The notes beneath the pieces were generated by a model that was not told where the DNA came from, did no database searches, and saw nothing but the letters and a program-made list of their open reading frames with translations. DNA of 5,358 bases, from NCBI GenBank assembly GCA_051877895.1, contig JBJEJI010000017.1, positions 1 to 5,358 on the forward strand. The letters run 5' to 3'. Source of the stretch: UBA3775 sp051877895. Its GTDB lineage: Bacteria; Bacillota; Clostridia; Lachnospirales; Lachnospiraceae. How positions within the stretch are numbered: the stretch's first letter is position 1; each line of letters starts with the position of its first letter. This document shows positions 1 through 5,358 of this stretch, in pieces. A program made the position numbers and the translations under genes.

Positions 1-7
1 TGAAACA
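1..7. promoter_or_regulatory. Possible half of a second parS cut by the window edge
   Basis: The window opens with TGAAACA, which is the last seven bases of the parS consensus. If the preceding nine bases were TGTTTCACG, this would be a second site centred 58 bp from the complete one. Only the half-site is visible, so this is a conjecture. Confidence 0.25.
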
Positions 8-23
8 TAATCTTAGATTTTTC

Positions 24-29
24 ATTATA
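24..29 (-). promoter_or_regulatory. Candidate -10 element (TATAAT) reading leftward out of the window
   Basis: A perfect TATAAT on the minus strand lies 10 bases beyond the parS palindrome. At the usual 17-base spacing the -35 position (ACATTC) falls in the parS-flanking stem and matches TTGACA poorly. If real, it would drive a gene left of the window, such as noc or parA. In this AT-rich spacer a chance TATAAT is quite possible. Confidence 0.3.
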
Positions 30-39
30 CATAAACCGC

Positions 40-78
40 AAAAAGGGAATGTTTCACGTGAAACATTCCCTTTTTTTT
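40..78 (-). terminator. Probable intrinsic terminator of rsmG, built on the parS palindrome
   Basis: Positions 40-75 are a perfect 36-bp palindrome (18-base arms, no spacer) extending parS by ten bases on each side with AAAAAGGGAA and its complement. In RNA it would fold into a long stem with a roughly four-base loop. On the minus strand the GC-rich foot of the stem is followed by five U (44-40), and an eight-base A tract precedes it, so it fits an intrinsic terminator 25-60 bases after the rsmG stop. Read on the plus strand it ends in eight T (71-78), so it could act in both directions. No rightward gene is visible to need that. Confidence 0.75.
50..65. promoter_or_regulatory. parS: parS centromere site, ParB/Spo0J binding
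   Basis: The sequence TGTTTCACGTGAAACA is an exact match to the 16-bp parS consensus (TGTTNCACGTGAAACA) used by chromosomal ParB/Spo0J proteins in Firmicutes and many other bacteria. ParB loads here as a CTP-dependent clamp, spreads, and recruits SMC for origin segregation. Its place just after rsmG, where noc or the parAB (soj-spo0J) genes usually follow, supports a functional site. The sequence is directly visible; ParB occupancy is inferred. Confidence 0.94.
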
Positions 79-102
79 AACCTGATTTTAAACTAATATT
101 AA

Positions 103-825
103 TTAATGTATTGGTTCCTTAGATGGAAGACCAGCTTTTCTTGGATACTTCTTACTTGTACTTTTTACCTTTTCAACTATGATCATACTTCTTTTAATAT
201 CTGTGCCAGGCAATGTGAATCTATATAGATCTTTTTTATATCCTCCTAAAATACTGATAGCATTCTCTGAATCAACTATTTCCTGATCAATATCTCCAGA
301 CTTATATGGTATAAATTTTCCTCCTATCTTTACATAAGGAAGACAATATTCGGATAGAGTAGTAAGATTAGCAACAGCACGGGATACGCATAAATCATAT
401 TTTTCTCTAAACTCATTTTGTTTTGCAAAGTCTTCAGCTCTTCCGTGAATAGTATCGACATTTTCCAAATCAGATTGATCAATTACTTCATTTAAAAACT
501 TTATACGTTTATTTAATGAGTCAAGTAACGTAACCTTTAAATGTGGAAAAACTATCTTAAGTGGTATTCCAGGAAATCCTGCTCCGGTTCCAACATCAAT
601 TACAGAACTTATCTCTTTCATGTCAATTATTTTTGAAATCATTAAACTATCTATAAAATGTTTTTCTACTACATCATTATAGTCTGTAATAGCAGTAAGA
701 TTCATCACCTTATTCCATGAGACAAGAAGTTCATAATATTGAATAAACTGTTGAACCTGGCTATCATTTAGATCAATATTAATATCAGAAAATTTTTCTT
801 TTAATATCTTTTCTTTATTTATCAT
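103..825 (-). CDS. rsmG: 16S rRNA (guanine-N7)-methyltransferase RsmG (GidB)
   Basis: RsmG uses S-adenosylmethionine to methylate N7 of the 530-loop guanine of 16S rRNA (G527 in E. coli numbering); loss in other bacteria gives low-level streptomycin resistance. Seen here: a 240-residue protein of normal family length. An N-terminal helical part contains WNKVMNLTAI (about 37-46). A class I methyltransferase fold follows, with motif I DVGTGAGFPG at 77-86, an acidic residue after the second strand (D102), the family SRAVA segment at 148-152, and the basic KKYPRKAG tail near 225-232. The ATG is the first usable start, because an in-frame TAA lies three codons upstream. The best Shine-Dalgarno, GGAAGGA at 840-846, is 14 bases away, which is long. 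It lies 30 bases after mnmG with no terminator between, so it is probably cotranscribed as the last gene of the mnmE-mnmG-rsmG unit. Confidence 0.97.
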   Translation of the reverse strand: MINKEKILKEKFSDINIDLNDSQVQQFIQYYELLVSWNKVMNLTAITDYNDVVEKHFIDSLMISKIIDMKEISSVIDVGTGAGFPGIPLKIVFPHLKVTLLDSLNKRIKFLNEVIDQSDLENVDTIHGRAEDFAKQNEFREKYDLCVSRAVANLTTLSEYCLPYVKIGGKFIPYKSGDIDQEIVDSENAISILGGYKKDLYRFTLPGTDIKRSMIIVEKVKSTSKKYPRKAGLPSKEPIH

Positions 826-855
826 ATATATTTATTTTATCCTTCCAATATTCTT

Positions 856-2760
856 TTACATTCCGCCAAGGTAGACAAGTAAAACAGATATATCTGCAGG
901 AGAAACACCAGAAATACGTGATGCCTGTCCTATAGAAATCGGTTTGTATTCTTTCAATTTCTGAACTGCTTCAATCCTGAGACTTTTAACAGCATCATAA
1001 TCAATATCATCTGGGATTTTTTTATTTTCAAGTTTTTTAAATTGTTCTACCTGTTTTTGCTGACGTTTTATATATCCATCATATTTAATAGAGATGCTTA
1101 CCTGTTCTGCAACTTCTTCTGCAATATCATTTGGAAATTCAGGTCTTTCAGGATCAAGATCTCTTAATACTTCATAAGACAATTCCGGTCTTCTAATAAG
1201 CTCTGTAAGTGCTGCACCGGATGAGAGAGGAGTACTTCCATATTTTTTTAATAAGTTTTGAACTTCATCAGAAGTCCCAACCGTTACATGCTTTAACCTC
1301 TCCAATTCCTTTTCGATAAGAGATTCTTTTAATTTCAGTCTATCATACCTTTCCTTAGAAATAAGACCAATTTCATATCCTTTTTCCGTTAATCTCTGAT
1401 CTGCATTATCCTGGCGTAAGAGAAGACGATATTCTGCCCTTGAAGTCATCATCCTGTATGGTTCATGATTTTCTTTTGTAACAAGATCATCAATCAAGAC
1501 ACCTATATAAGCTTCTGATCTGTCTAAAACAACAGGAGACAAATTACTAAGTTTCCTTGCAGCATTTATTCCTGCAATAAGACCCTGTGCAGCAGCCTCT
1601 TCATAACCGGAACTTCCATTAAATTGGCCACCACTGAATAATCCATCGATATTGCGAAATTCAAGAGATGGTTTTAATTGTCTGGCATCTATACAATCAT
1701 ATTCAATTGCATATGCATTTCGAACAATTCGAACATTTTCAAGTCCAGGAACACTTCGATACATTTCATACTGAACATCTTCAGGAAGAGAGCTTGACAT
1801 ACCACCAATATACATTTCATTCGTTTCAAGACCTTCTGGCTCAATAAATACCTGATGTCTGTTCTTATCAGCAAACTTTACAACTTTATCCTCAATAGAA
1901 GGACAGTAACGAGGACCTGTGCCTTCTATCATCCCGGAAAATAGAGGAGATCTATCCAGATTATTTCTGATTATTTCATGTGTTCTTTCATTTGTATAAG
2001 TAAGCCAGCAGGAAACCTGATCAATCTGTACATCATCAGGATTAGTAGTAAAAGAAAACGGAACTATATGTTCATCTCCAAATTGTTCTTCCATTTTACT
2101 AAAATCAACAGTATTTTTGTCAATTCTTGCAGGTGTACCTGTTTTAAATCGGTACATTTTAATTCCAAGACTTTTTAGACTATCAGTTAAATAATTTGCA
2201 GCCTGAAGACCATTAGGACCGGTATTATTGCTTACATCTCCATATATACATCTTGCTTTTAAATAAGTTCCTGTACATAATATTACAGCTTTACAACGAT
2301 ATATAGCCCCGGAATAAGTTTGAACCCCGGTTATTTTATTATTTTCTGTAAGAATTTCTACAACTTCCGCCTGCTTTATCTCAAGTCTCTCCTGATTTTC
2401 CAGTACCTGTCTCATCGTCCGGCTATAATGTGATTTATCAGCCTGAGCTCTCAACGAATGGACAGCAGGACCTTTTGATTTATTTAACATTTTCGATTGA
2501 ATAAAGGTCTTATCAATTACTTTACCCATTTCACCGCCAAGTGCATCTATTTCCCGCACAAGATGTCCTTTAGAACTTCCTCCAATATTAGGATTACAGG
2601 GCATAAGTGCTATACTGTCAACACTTACTGTGAAAACTATTGTTTTATATCCAAGTCTTGCAGTTGCCAGAGCCGCTTCACATCCTGCATGTCCGGCACC
2701 AATAACAACTACATCATATTCATCTTTATTTTCCCATACAGAATTTGCTGAAAATCTCAT
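856..2760 (-). CDS. mnmG: tRNA uridine-5-carboxymethylaminomethyl modification enzyme MnmG (GidA)
   Basis: MnmG is the FAD- and NADH-using partner of MnmE; the complex installs the carboxymethylaminomethyl group on C5 of wobble U34 in a subset of tRNAs. Seen here: 634 residues, close to the usual length. The FAD dinucleotide motif GAGHAG is at 21-26. The PCNPNIGG segment at 54-61 carries the conserved cysteine C55, and GPRYCPSIEDK at 282-292 carries the second, C286. The signature GGQFNGSSGYEEAAAQG is at 377-393, and the helical C-terminal domain includes the family segment SGVSPADISVLLVYL. The start is fixed: an in-frame TAA directly precedes the ATG and no other start codon precedes the Rossmann motif. 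This gives about 14 residues before YDVVVIGAG, slightly long. The first 35 bases overlap mnmE, and its Shine-Dalgarno AGGAG (2773-2777, 12-base spacing) is inside mnmE, so translational coupling is likely. Confidence 0.98.
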   Translation of the reverse strand: MRFSANSVWENKDEYDVVVIGAGHAGCEAALATARLGYKTIVFTVSVDSIALMPCNPNIGGSSKGHLVREIDALGGEMGKVIDKTFIQSKMLNKSKGPAVHSLRAQADKSHYSRTMRQVLENQERLEIKQAEVVEILTENNKITGVQTYSGAIYRCKAVILCTGTYLKARCIYGDVSNNTGPNGLQAANYLTDSLKSLGIKMYRFKTGTPARIDKNTVDFSKMEEQFGDEHIVPFSFTTNPDDVQIDQVSCWLTYTNERTHEIIRNNLDRSPLFSGMIEGTGPRYCPSIEDKVVKFADKNRHQVFIEPEGLETNEMYIGGMSSSLPEDVQYEMYRSVPGLENVRIVRNAYAIEYDCIDARQLKPSLEFRNIDGLFSGGQFNGSSGYEEAAAQGLIAGINAARKLSNLSPVVLDRSEAYIGVLIDDLVTKENHEPYRMMTSRAEYRLLLRQDNADQRLTEKGYEIGLISKERYDRLKLKESLIEKELERLKHVTVGTSDEVQNLLKKYGSTPLSSGAALTELIRRPELSYEVLRDLDPERPEFPNDIAEEVAEQVSISIKYDGYIKRQQKQVEQFKKLENKKIPDDIDYDAVKSLRIEAVQKLKEYKPISIGQASRISGVSPADISVLLVYLGGM

Positions 2761-4174
2761 TTACCAAATCTTCTCCTATCGTTTCTCCTGTAATACTTCC
2801 CAGTGCCTCATATGCATCCATCAGATCAATAGAATAAAAGTCTTCCGGCAATCCCATTTCTATACTTTCTATAACTTTATTTAATGATTCATATGCGTCA
2901 TTGAGAGCTGTTTTATGTCTTGCATTTGTAATATATATTTCATTATTAAATGAAAGATTTCCTTCAAAAAACATATCTTTCAATATTTCTACAAGTTTGT
3001 CGATTCCATCCTCATTTTTAGCGGATATCTCGATAATTGGAACACCTTTTATATGTGTATCAACATCGCTTTTTGCAAGAAATAATTCATTTTTCTTATC
3101 TATACTATCAAAAAAATGTTTTTGTACATCTTCTTTATTGACAACAGTCTGTAAGTCGGTCTTATTCATTAGAATAACAGCCTTCTTATCATAAATCATT
3201 CGGAAAATATCTTCATCGTTATTGTCCAATTTACATGAAGCATCAATCACATATAAAATCAAATCAGCAATTTTTACATTATCCTTTGCTTTATCTACAC
3301 CGATCTTTTCAACAATATCTTCTGTAAATCTAATTCCTGCTGTATCCATTATATTAAGAGAAATACCTTGAAGATTAATATGTTCCTCCAGAACATCTCT
3401 TGTTGTTCCAGCTATATCAGTTACAATTGCTCTATCTTCTCCTAAAAGTACATTTAAAAGTGAAGATTTTCCGGCATTTGGTTTTCCTACGATAACAGTT
3501 CGGATTCCTTCTTTAATGATTCTGCCATCATCACAGGTCGAAAGCAGTCTTTTTATTTCAACTAAAAGTTCACCCACAACTTCCTTTAAAGTATCAGCAT
3601 ATCCTTCAATACTAATATGTTCCGGATCATCCAAAGCAGTCTCTATAAAAGCAGTATGGTAAATTATTTTATTTCTAATATCACTTATTTTTTTCTTTAC
3701 ACTGCCTTTTAATTGATTCACAGAACTTTTAAGAGCATATTCATTTTGTGCAGAAATCAAATCACCTACCGCTTCAGCCTGAGAAAGATCAAGGCGTCCA
3801 TTTAAAAATGCCCTTTTTGTAAATTCTCCTGGCTCAGCTGGTCTCGCTCCGTTTTTTATCAATATCTCAAGAATTCTCTTTACAACAAAAACTCCGCCAT
3901 GACAATTGATTTCAACAGTATCTTCACCAGTATAACTGTGAGGTCCCCTCATAAGCATTACCAGCACTTCATCAATCGTTTCTCCATTATCCATGATATA
4001 TCCATAATGGATCGTATGAGACTTTTGATCACTTAACATTTTATTATTTTTACTAAAATATACCTTATCTGCAATTTCAAATGCTTCTTTACCGGTCATT
4101 CTGACTATTCCGATTCCGGAATTTGTCATAGCAGTGGAAATTGCAGCTACCGTTGAACTATATTTCTGATTCAT
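2726..4174 (-). CDS. mnmE: tRNA modification GTPase MnmE (TrmE/ThdF)
   Basis: MnmE is a potassium-stimulated GTPase that binds a formyl-tetrahydrofolate-type one-carbon donor and works with MnmG on wobble U34 of tRNA. Counting from the ATG at 4174 it has 482 residues: an N-terminal TrmE domain (about 5-120, starting SSTVAAIST and including GEFTKRAFLNGRLDLSQAEAV at its end), a helical domain, and an inserted G domain. The G domain has G1 GKPNAGKS 230-237, GTTRD 256-260, G3 DTAG 277-280, G4 NKTD 337-340 and G5 SAK 384-386. The protein ends CMGK (479-482), the MnmE C-terminal CxGK motif whose cysteine is catalytically important. The reading frame stays open to a TTG at 4186, but that codon overlaps the GGAGG ribosome binding site, so the ATG is preferred. 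It is longer than the usual 450-460 residues, mainly because G4 and G5 are separated by 43 residues. Confidence 0.98.
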   Translation of the reverse strand: MNQKYSSTVAAISTAMTNSGIGIVRMTGKEAFEIADKVYFSKNNKMLSDQKSHTIHYGYIMDNGETIDEVLVMLMRGPHSYTGEDTVEINCHGGVFVVKRILEILIKNGARPAEPGEFTKRAFLNGRLDLSQAEAVGDLISAQNEYALKSSVNQLKGSVKKKISDIRNKIIYHTAFIETALDDPEHISIEGYADTLKEVVGELLVEIKRLLSTCDDGRIIKEGIRTVIVGKPNAGKSSLLNVLLGEDRAIVTDIAGTTRDVLEEHINLQGISLNIMDTAGIRFTEDIVEKIGVDKAKDNVKIADLILYVIDASCKLDNNDEDIFRMIYDKKAVILMNKTDLQTVVNKEDVQKHFFDSIDKKNELFLAKSDVDTHIKGVPIIEISAKNEDGIDKLVEILKDMFFEGNLSFNNEIYITNARHKTALNDAYESLNKVIESIEMGLPEDFYSIDLMDAYEALGSITGETIGEDLVNEIFSKFCMGK

Positions 4175-4179
4175 ATAAT

Positions 4180-4184
4180 CCTCC
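4180..4184 (-). promoter_or_regulatory. mnmE ribosome binding site that fixes the ATG at 4174
   Basis: GGAGG on the minus strand lies five bases before ATG at 4172-4174. The alternative in-frame TTG at 4184-4186 overlaps the first base of this site, so it could not use it. MnmE proteins normally begin only a few residues before the conserved TVAAIST-like strand, which the ATG start gives. Confidence 0.9.
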
Positions 4185-4192
4185 AAAAATAG

Positions 4193-4225
4193 TTATATAC
4201 TAATTTCTCTGCACTTAGTATATAA
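4193..4225. repeat. Perfect 11-bp inverted repeat over the mnmE promoter -10 and leader
   Basis: TTATATACTAA at 4193-4203 is matched exactly by its reverse complement TTAGTATATAA at 4215-4225, with an 11-base spacer. One arm covers the predicted -10 element and the other falls about 7-17 bases downstream of the predicted start of transcription. The arm centres are 22 bp apart, about two helical turns, so it could be a dyad operator for a dimeric regulator. In readthrough RNA it could also form a hairpin upstream of the Shine-Dalgarno. No known operator is recognised. Confidence 0.6.
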
Positions 4226-4245
4226 AAAAAGAGGGGTTTTCTCAA
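4217..4245 (-). promoter_or_regulatory. Predicted sigma-A promoter for mnmE-mnmG-rsmG
   Basis: On the minus strand, TTGAGA (4245-4240; 5 of 6 to the -35 consensus) is followed by exactly 17 bases and then TATACT (4222-4217; 5 of 6 to the -10 consensus). Initiation would be near 4210, giving a 5' leader of about 36 bases before the mnmE ATG. It fits the need for a new promoter after the jag terminator. Oddly, the -35 lies in the 5' arm and loop of that terminator, and its T tract forms part of the spacer. Confidence 0.75.
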
Positions 4246-4250
4246 CCCCT
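4224..4250 (-). terminator. Rho-independent terminator of the yidC-jag transcript
   Basis: On the minus strand, AGGGGTT (4250-4244), loop GAGAA (4243-4239) and AACCCCT (4238-4232) form a perfect 7-bp GC-rich stem. It is followed by C and seven T (4230-4224). The hairpin begins 11 bases after the jag stop codon, the classic position and shape of an intrinsic terminator. It would separate yidC-jag from mnmE-mnmG-rsmG, unless readthrough occurs. Confidence 0.9.
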
Positions 4251-4261
4251 GCTTTTATTTA

Positions 4262-5161
4262 CTATTTACGTACTAAAGTAACAACAACTCTTCTGTATGG
4301 TTCTTCACCTTCACTGTGAGTAGATACAGCCGGATCTGACTGAAGTGCTGAGTGAATAATTCTTCTCTCATATGGATTCATAGGCTCTAGAGATACAGTT
4401 CTTCTTGTTCTCTTAACTTTACTTGCAATATTTTTTGCGAGATTTTCAAGAGTCTGTTTTCTTCTTCTTCTGTAATCCTCAGTATCGAGCTTTACTCTTA
4501 CATATCCATCCTGCATCTTATTTGCAACACGATTTGTAAGATACTGAAGAGAATCAAGAGTTTGTCCACGTTTACCAATCATGATTCCCATATTCGGACC
4601 ATCCATATTAATACACAAAGCGCCTTCTTCATCGATTTCTGTTGTAACTGTAACTTCTTCCATACCCATAGAAGCAAGTACATCCTCTACAAATTTTTTA
4701 CATGTAGAAATTGTAGCTTCTTCAACTTTTGCAAGTTCGACTTCAGTTTTTACAGATTCTTCTTTCACAGGTTTTTCTGTCTTTTCAACTGATTTTTCTA
4801 CCGGCTTTTCTACTTTTTCCGGCTTCATATTTTTTTCAGCACGTTCTTTTTTTTCAAATTTATTTATCTTTTCAGATTTATCTTTTTTATGGAATGCCTT
4901 TTTATCGGATTTTTTATGTTCTTTAGTTTCTTTTACAACTACTTTCTCTTCTGCAGAAATATCTTCAACAATCTCTTCCTCTACAGGTTCTTCTTTTCTT
5001 CGTGCTTTGATTACAGCCTGCTTCATACCGATTCCTAAAAATCCAGCACTTCCTTTTTCAATAACTTCATAATCCAACTTATCACTTGTAACGCCTAACT
5101 GAACTAACGCATCCGTAATAGCATCATCAAGCGTCTTAGCAGTTACTGTAATATAATCCAT
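4262..5161 (-). CDS. jag: RNA-binding protein Jag (KhpB/EloR, SpoIIIJ-associated protein)
   Basis: Jag/KhpB is a cytoplasmic RNA-binding protein, studied in streptococci as the partner of KhpA and linked there to cell elongation and division; its RNA targets here are unknown. Seen here: 299 residues in three parts. The Jag-N domain (1-55) has the signature EKGSAGFLGIG at 35-45. A very charged linker spans about 57-147 (24 Lys and 24 Glu in 91 residues) and includes degenerate EKxVEKP-type repeats at 113-135. A type II KH domain (about 150-225) has its GKRG RNA-contacting loop at 196-199, and a C-terminal R3H domain (about 228-299) has RRIIH at 266-270, giving the R-x3-H motif. The start ATG is 11 bases after the yidC stop. 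GGGGG at 5169-5173, which overlaps that stop codon, sits 7 bases upstream as the Shine-Dalgarno. A terminator follows 11 bases past the stop. Confidence 0.96.
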   Translation of the reverse strand: MDYITVTAKTLDDAITDALVQLGVTSDKLDYEVIEKGSAGFLGIGMKQAVIKARRKEEPVEEEIVEDISAEEKVVVKETKEHKKSDKKAFHKKDKSEKINKFEKKERAEKNMKPEKVEKPVEKSVEKTEKPVKEESVKTEVELAKVEEATISTCKKFVEDVLASMGMEEVTVTTEIDEEGALCINMDGPNMGIMIGKRGQTLDSLQYLTNRVANKMQDGYVRVKLDTEDYRRRRKQTLENLAKNIASKVKRTRRTVSLEPMNPYERRIIHSALQSDPAVSTHSEGEEPYRRVVVTLVRK

Positions 5162-5172
5162 AATAATGCCCC

Positions 5173-5358
5173 CTATTTATTACTATTATTAAACTTACTA
5201 ACCATATTTGCTTTATCCGCAAGACTTCCAGGTTTTGCATTTTTAGAGTTCTGTCTTGCCTTTTCTAATTTCTGTTCTCTTTCTTTTTCAGACATTGCAG
5301 AAGCCTGACGATTAGCAGAATCTTTTATACTTCTTGTATTCGTCTGCGCCATAGCATT
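5173..5358 (-). CDS. yidC: Membrane protein insertase YidC/Oxa1 (SpoIIIJ type), C-terminal tail only
   Basis: This is the 3' end of a minus-strand gene that enters from the right edge. The open frame reads 61 residues, beginning NAMAQTNTRS and ending KPGSLADKANMVSKFNNSNK, then TAG. There is no hydrophobic segment. The tail is strongly basic (13 Lys/Arg against 6 Asp/Glu), as expected for the cytoplasmic ribosome-proximal tail of a YidC/Oxa1 insertase. The assignment rests on position (yidC directly precedes jag across Firmicutes) and on the resemblance of the ending to clostridial YidC proteins as I know them. The tail alone contains no diagnostic membrane motif. The short 11-base gap and shared stop/Shine-Dalgarno bases imply cotranscription with jag. 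The start and all membrane segments lie outside the window. Confidence 0.8.
   Translation of the reverse strand, partial: NAMAQTNTRSIKDSANRQASAMSEKEREQKLEKARQNSKNAKPGSLADKANMVSKFNNSNK

Noticed and set aside
50..65. A Noc-binding site or restriction/phage attachment site as the meaning of the palindrome
   Set aside because: It matches parS exactly and does not match the Noc consensus (ATTTCCCGGGAAAT); no integrase or tRNA is nearby to suggest an attachment site.
826..855. A promoter or terminator between mnmG and rsmG
   Set aside because: The 30-base gap is AT-rich but has no hairpin and no paired -35/-10 hexamers; only a Shine-Dalgarno is visible.
1689..1874. A 61-codon minus-strand open frame inside mnmG
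   Set aside because: It is an alternate-frame shadow within the conserved mnmG coding region, with no supporting motif.
1978..3194. Several plus-strand open frames of 66-97 codons opposite mnmG and mnmE
   Set aside because: They lie wholly or almost wholly antisense to highly conserved proteins, have Cys/Ser/Phe-rich shadow composition and no convincing ribosome binding sites or motifs.
4175..4186. TTG at 4184-4186 as the mnmE start, adding four residues
   Set aside because: The TTG overlaps the GGAGG ribosome binding site, and the ATG at 4174 is correctly spaced from it.
4581..5072. A 163-codon plus-strand open frame rich in Ser and Phe, opposite jag
   Set aside because: It is the antisense of the Lys/Glu-rich Jag linker (AAA/GAA codons read as TTT/TTC), has low complexity with no family features, and overlaps a clearly real gene.

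Overview
This window is a chromosomal housekeeping block of the kind that lies beside the replication origin in Firmicutes. Everything coding is on the minus strand. Read in the direction of transcription, from the right edge leftward, the order is the 3' end of yidC, jag (khpB), an intergenic control region, mnmE, mnmG and rsmG, followed by a palindrome containing a canonical parS site. The DNA is AT-rich. The yidC-jag-mnmE-mnmG-rsmG order, the MnmG wording (CNPNIGGSSKGH, GQFNGSSGYEEAAAQG) and the YidC tail ending (KPGSLADKANMV) suggest a low-GC clostridial genome, most likely Lachnospiraceae. The family assignment is an inference and the genus is not determinable here.

Layout: 5358-5173 is the cytoplasmic tail of the YidC membrane insertase. 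Eleven bases later comes jag (5161-4262), an RNA-binding KH/R3H protein. Positions 4261-4175 hold an intrinsic terminator for yidC-jag, a near-consensus sigma-A promoter whose -35 lies inside the terminator hairpin, a perfect 11-bp inverted repeat over the -10 and initial transcribed region, and the mnmE ribosome binding site. Then follow mnmE (4174-2726), mnmG (2760-856, overlapping mnmE by 35 bases) and rsmG (825-103). Positions 1-102 contain a 36-bp perfect palindrome whose core is the 16-bp parS sequence. It also looks like the intrinsic terminator after rsmG. A perfect TATAAT lies just beyond it, and what may be the half of another parS is cut by the left edge.

Function: YidC and Jag are commonly linked at this locus, membrane protein insertion beside an RNA-binding protein tied to envelope processes. 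MnmE and MnmG together modify the wobble uridine of certain tRNAs. RsmG methylates 16S rRNA in the 530 loop. parS is the loading site for ParB/Spo0J in origin segregation. I see no mobile element, CRISPR array, tRNA or rRNA, and no wholly new system. The unusual material is in the two non-coding segments, where termination, initiation and chromosome-segregation signals are superimposed.
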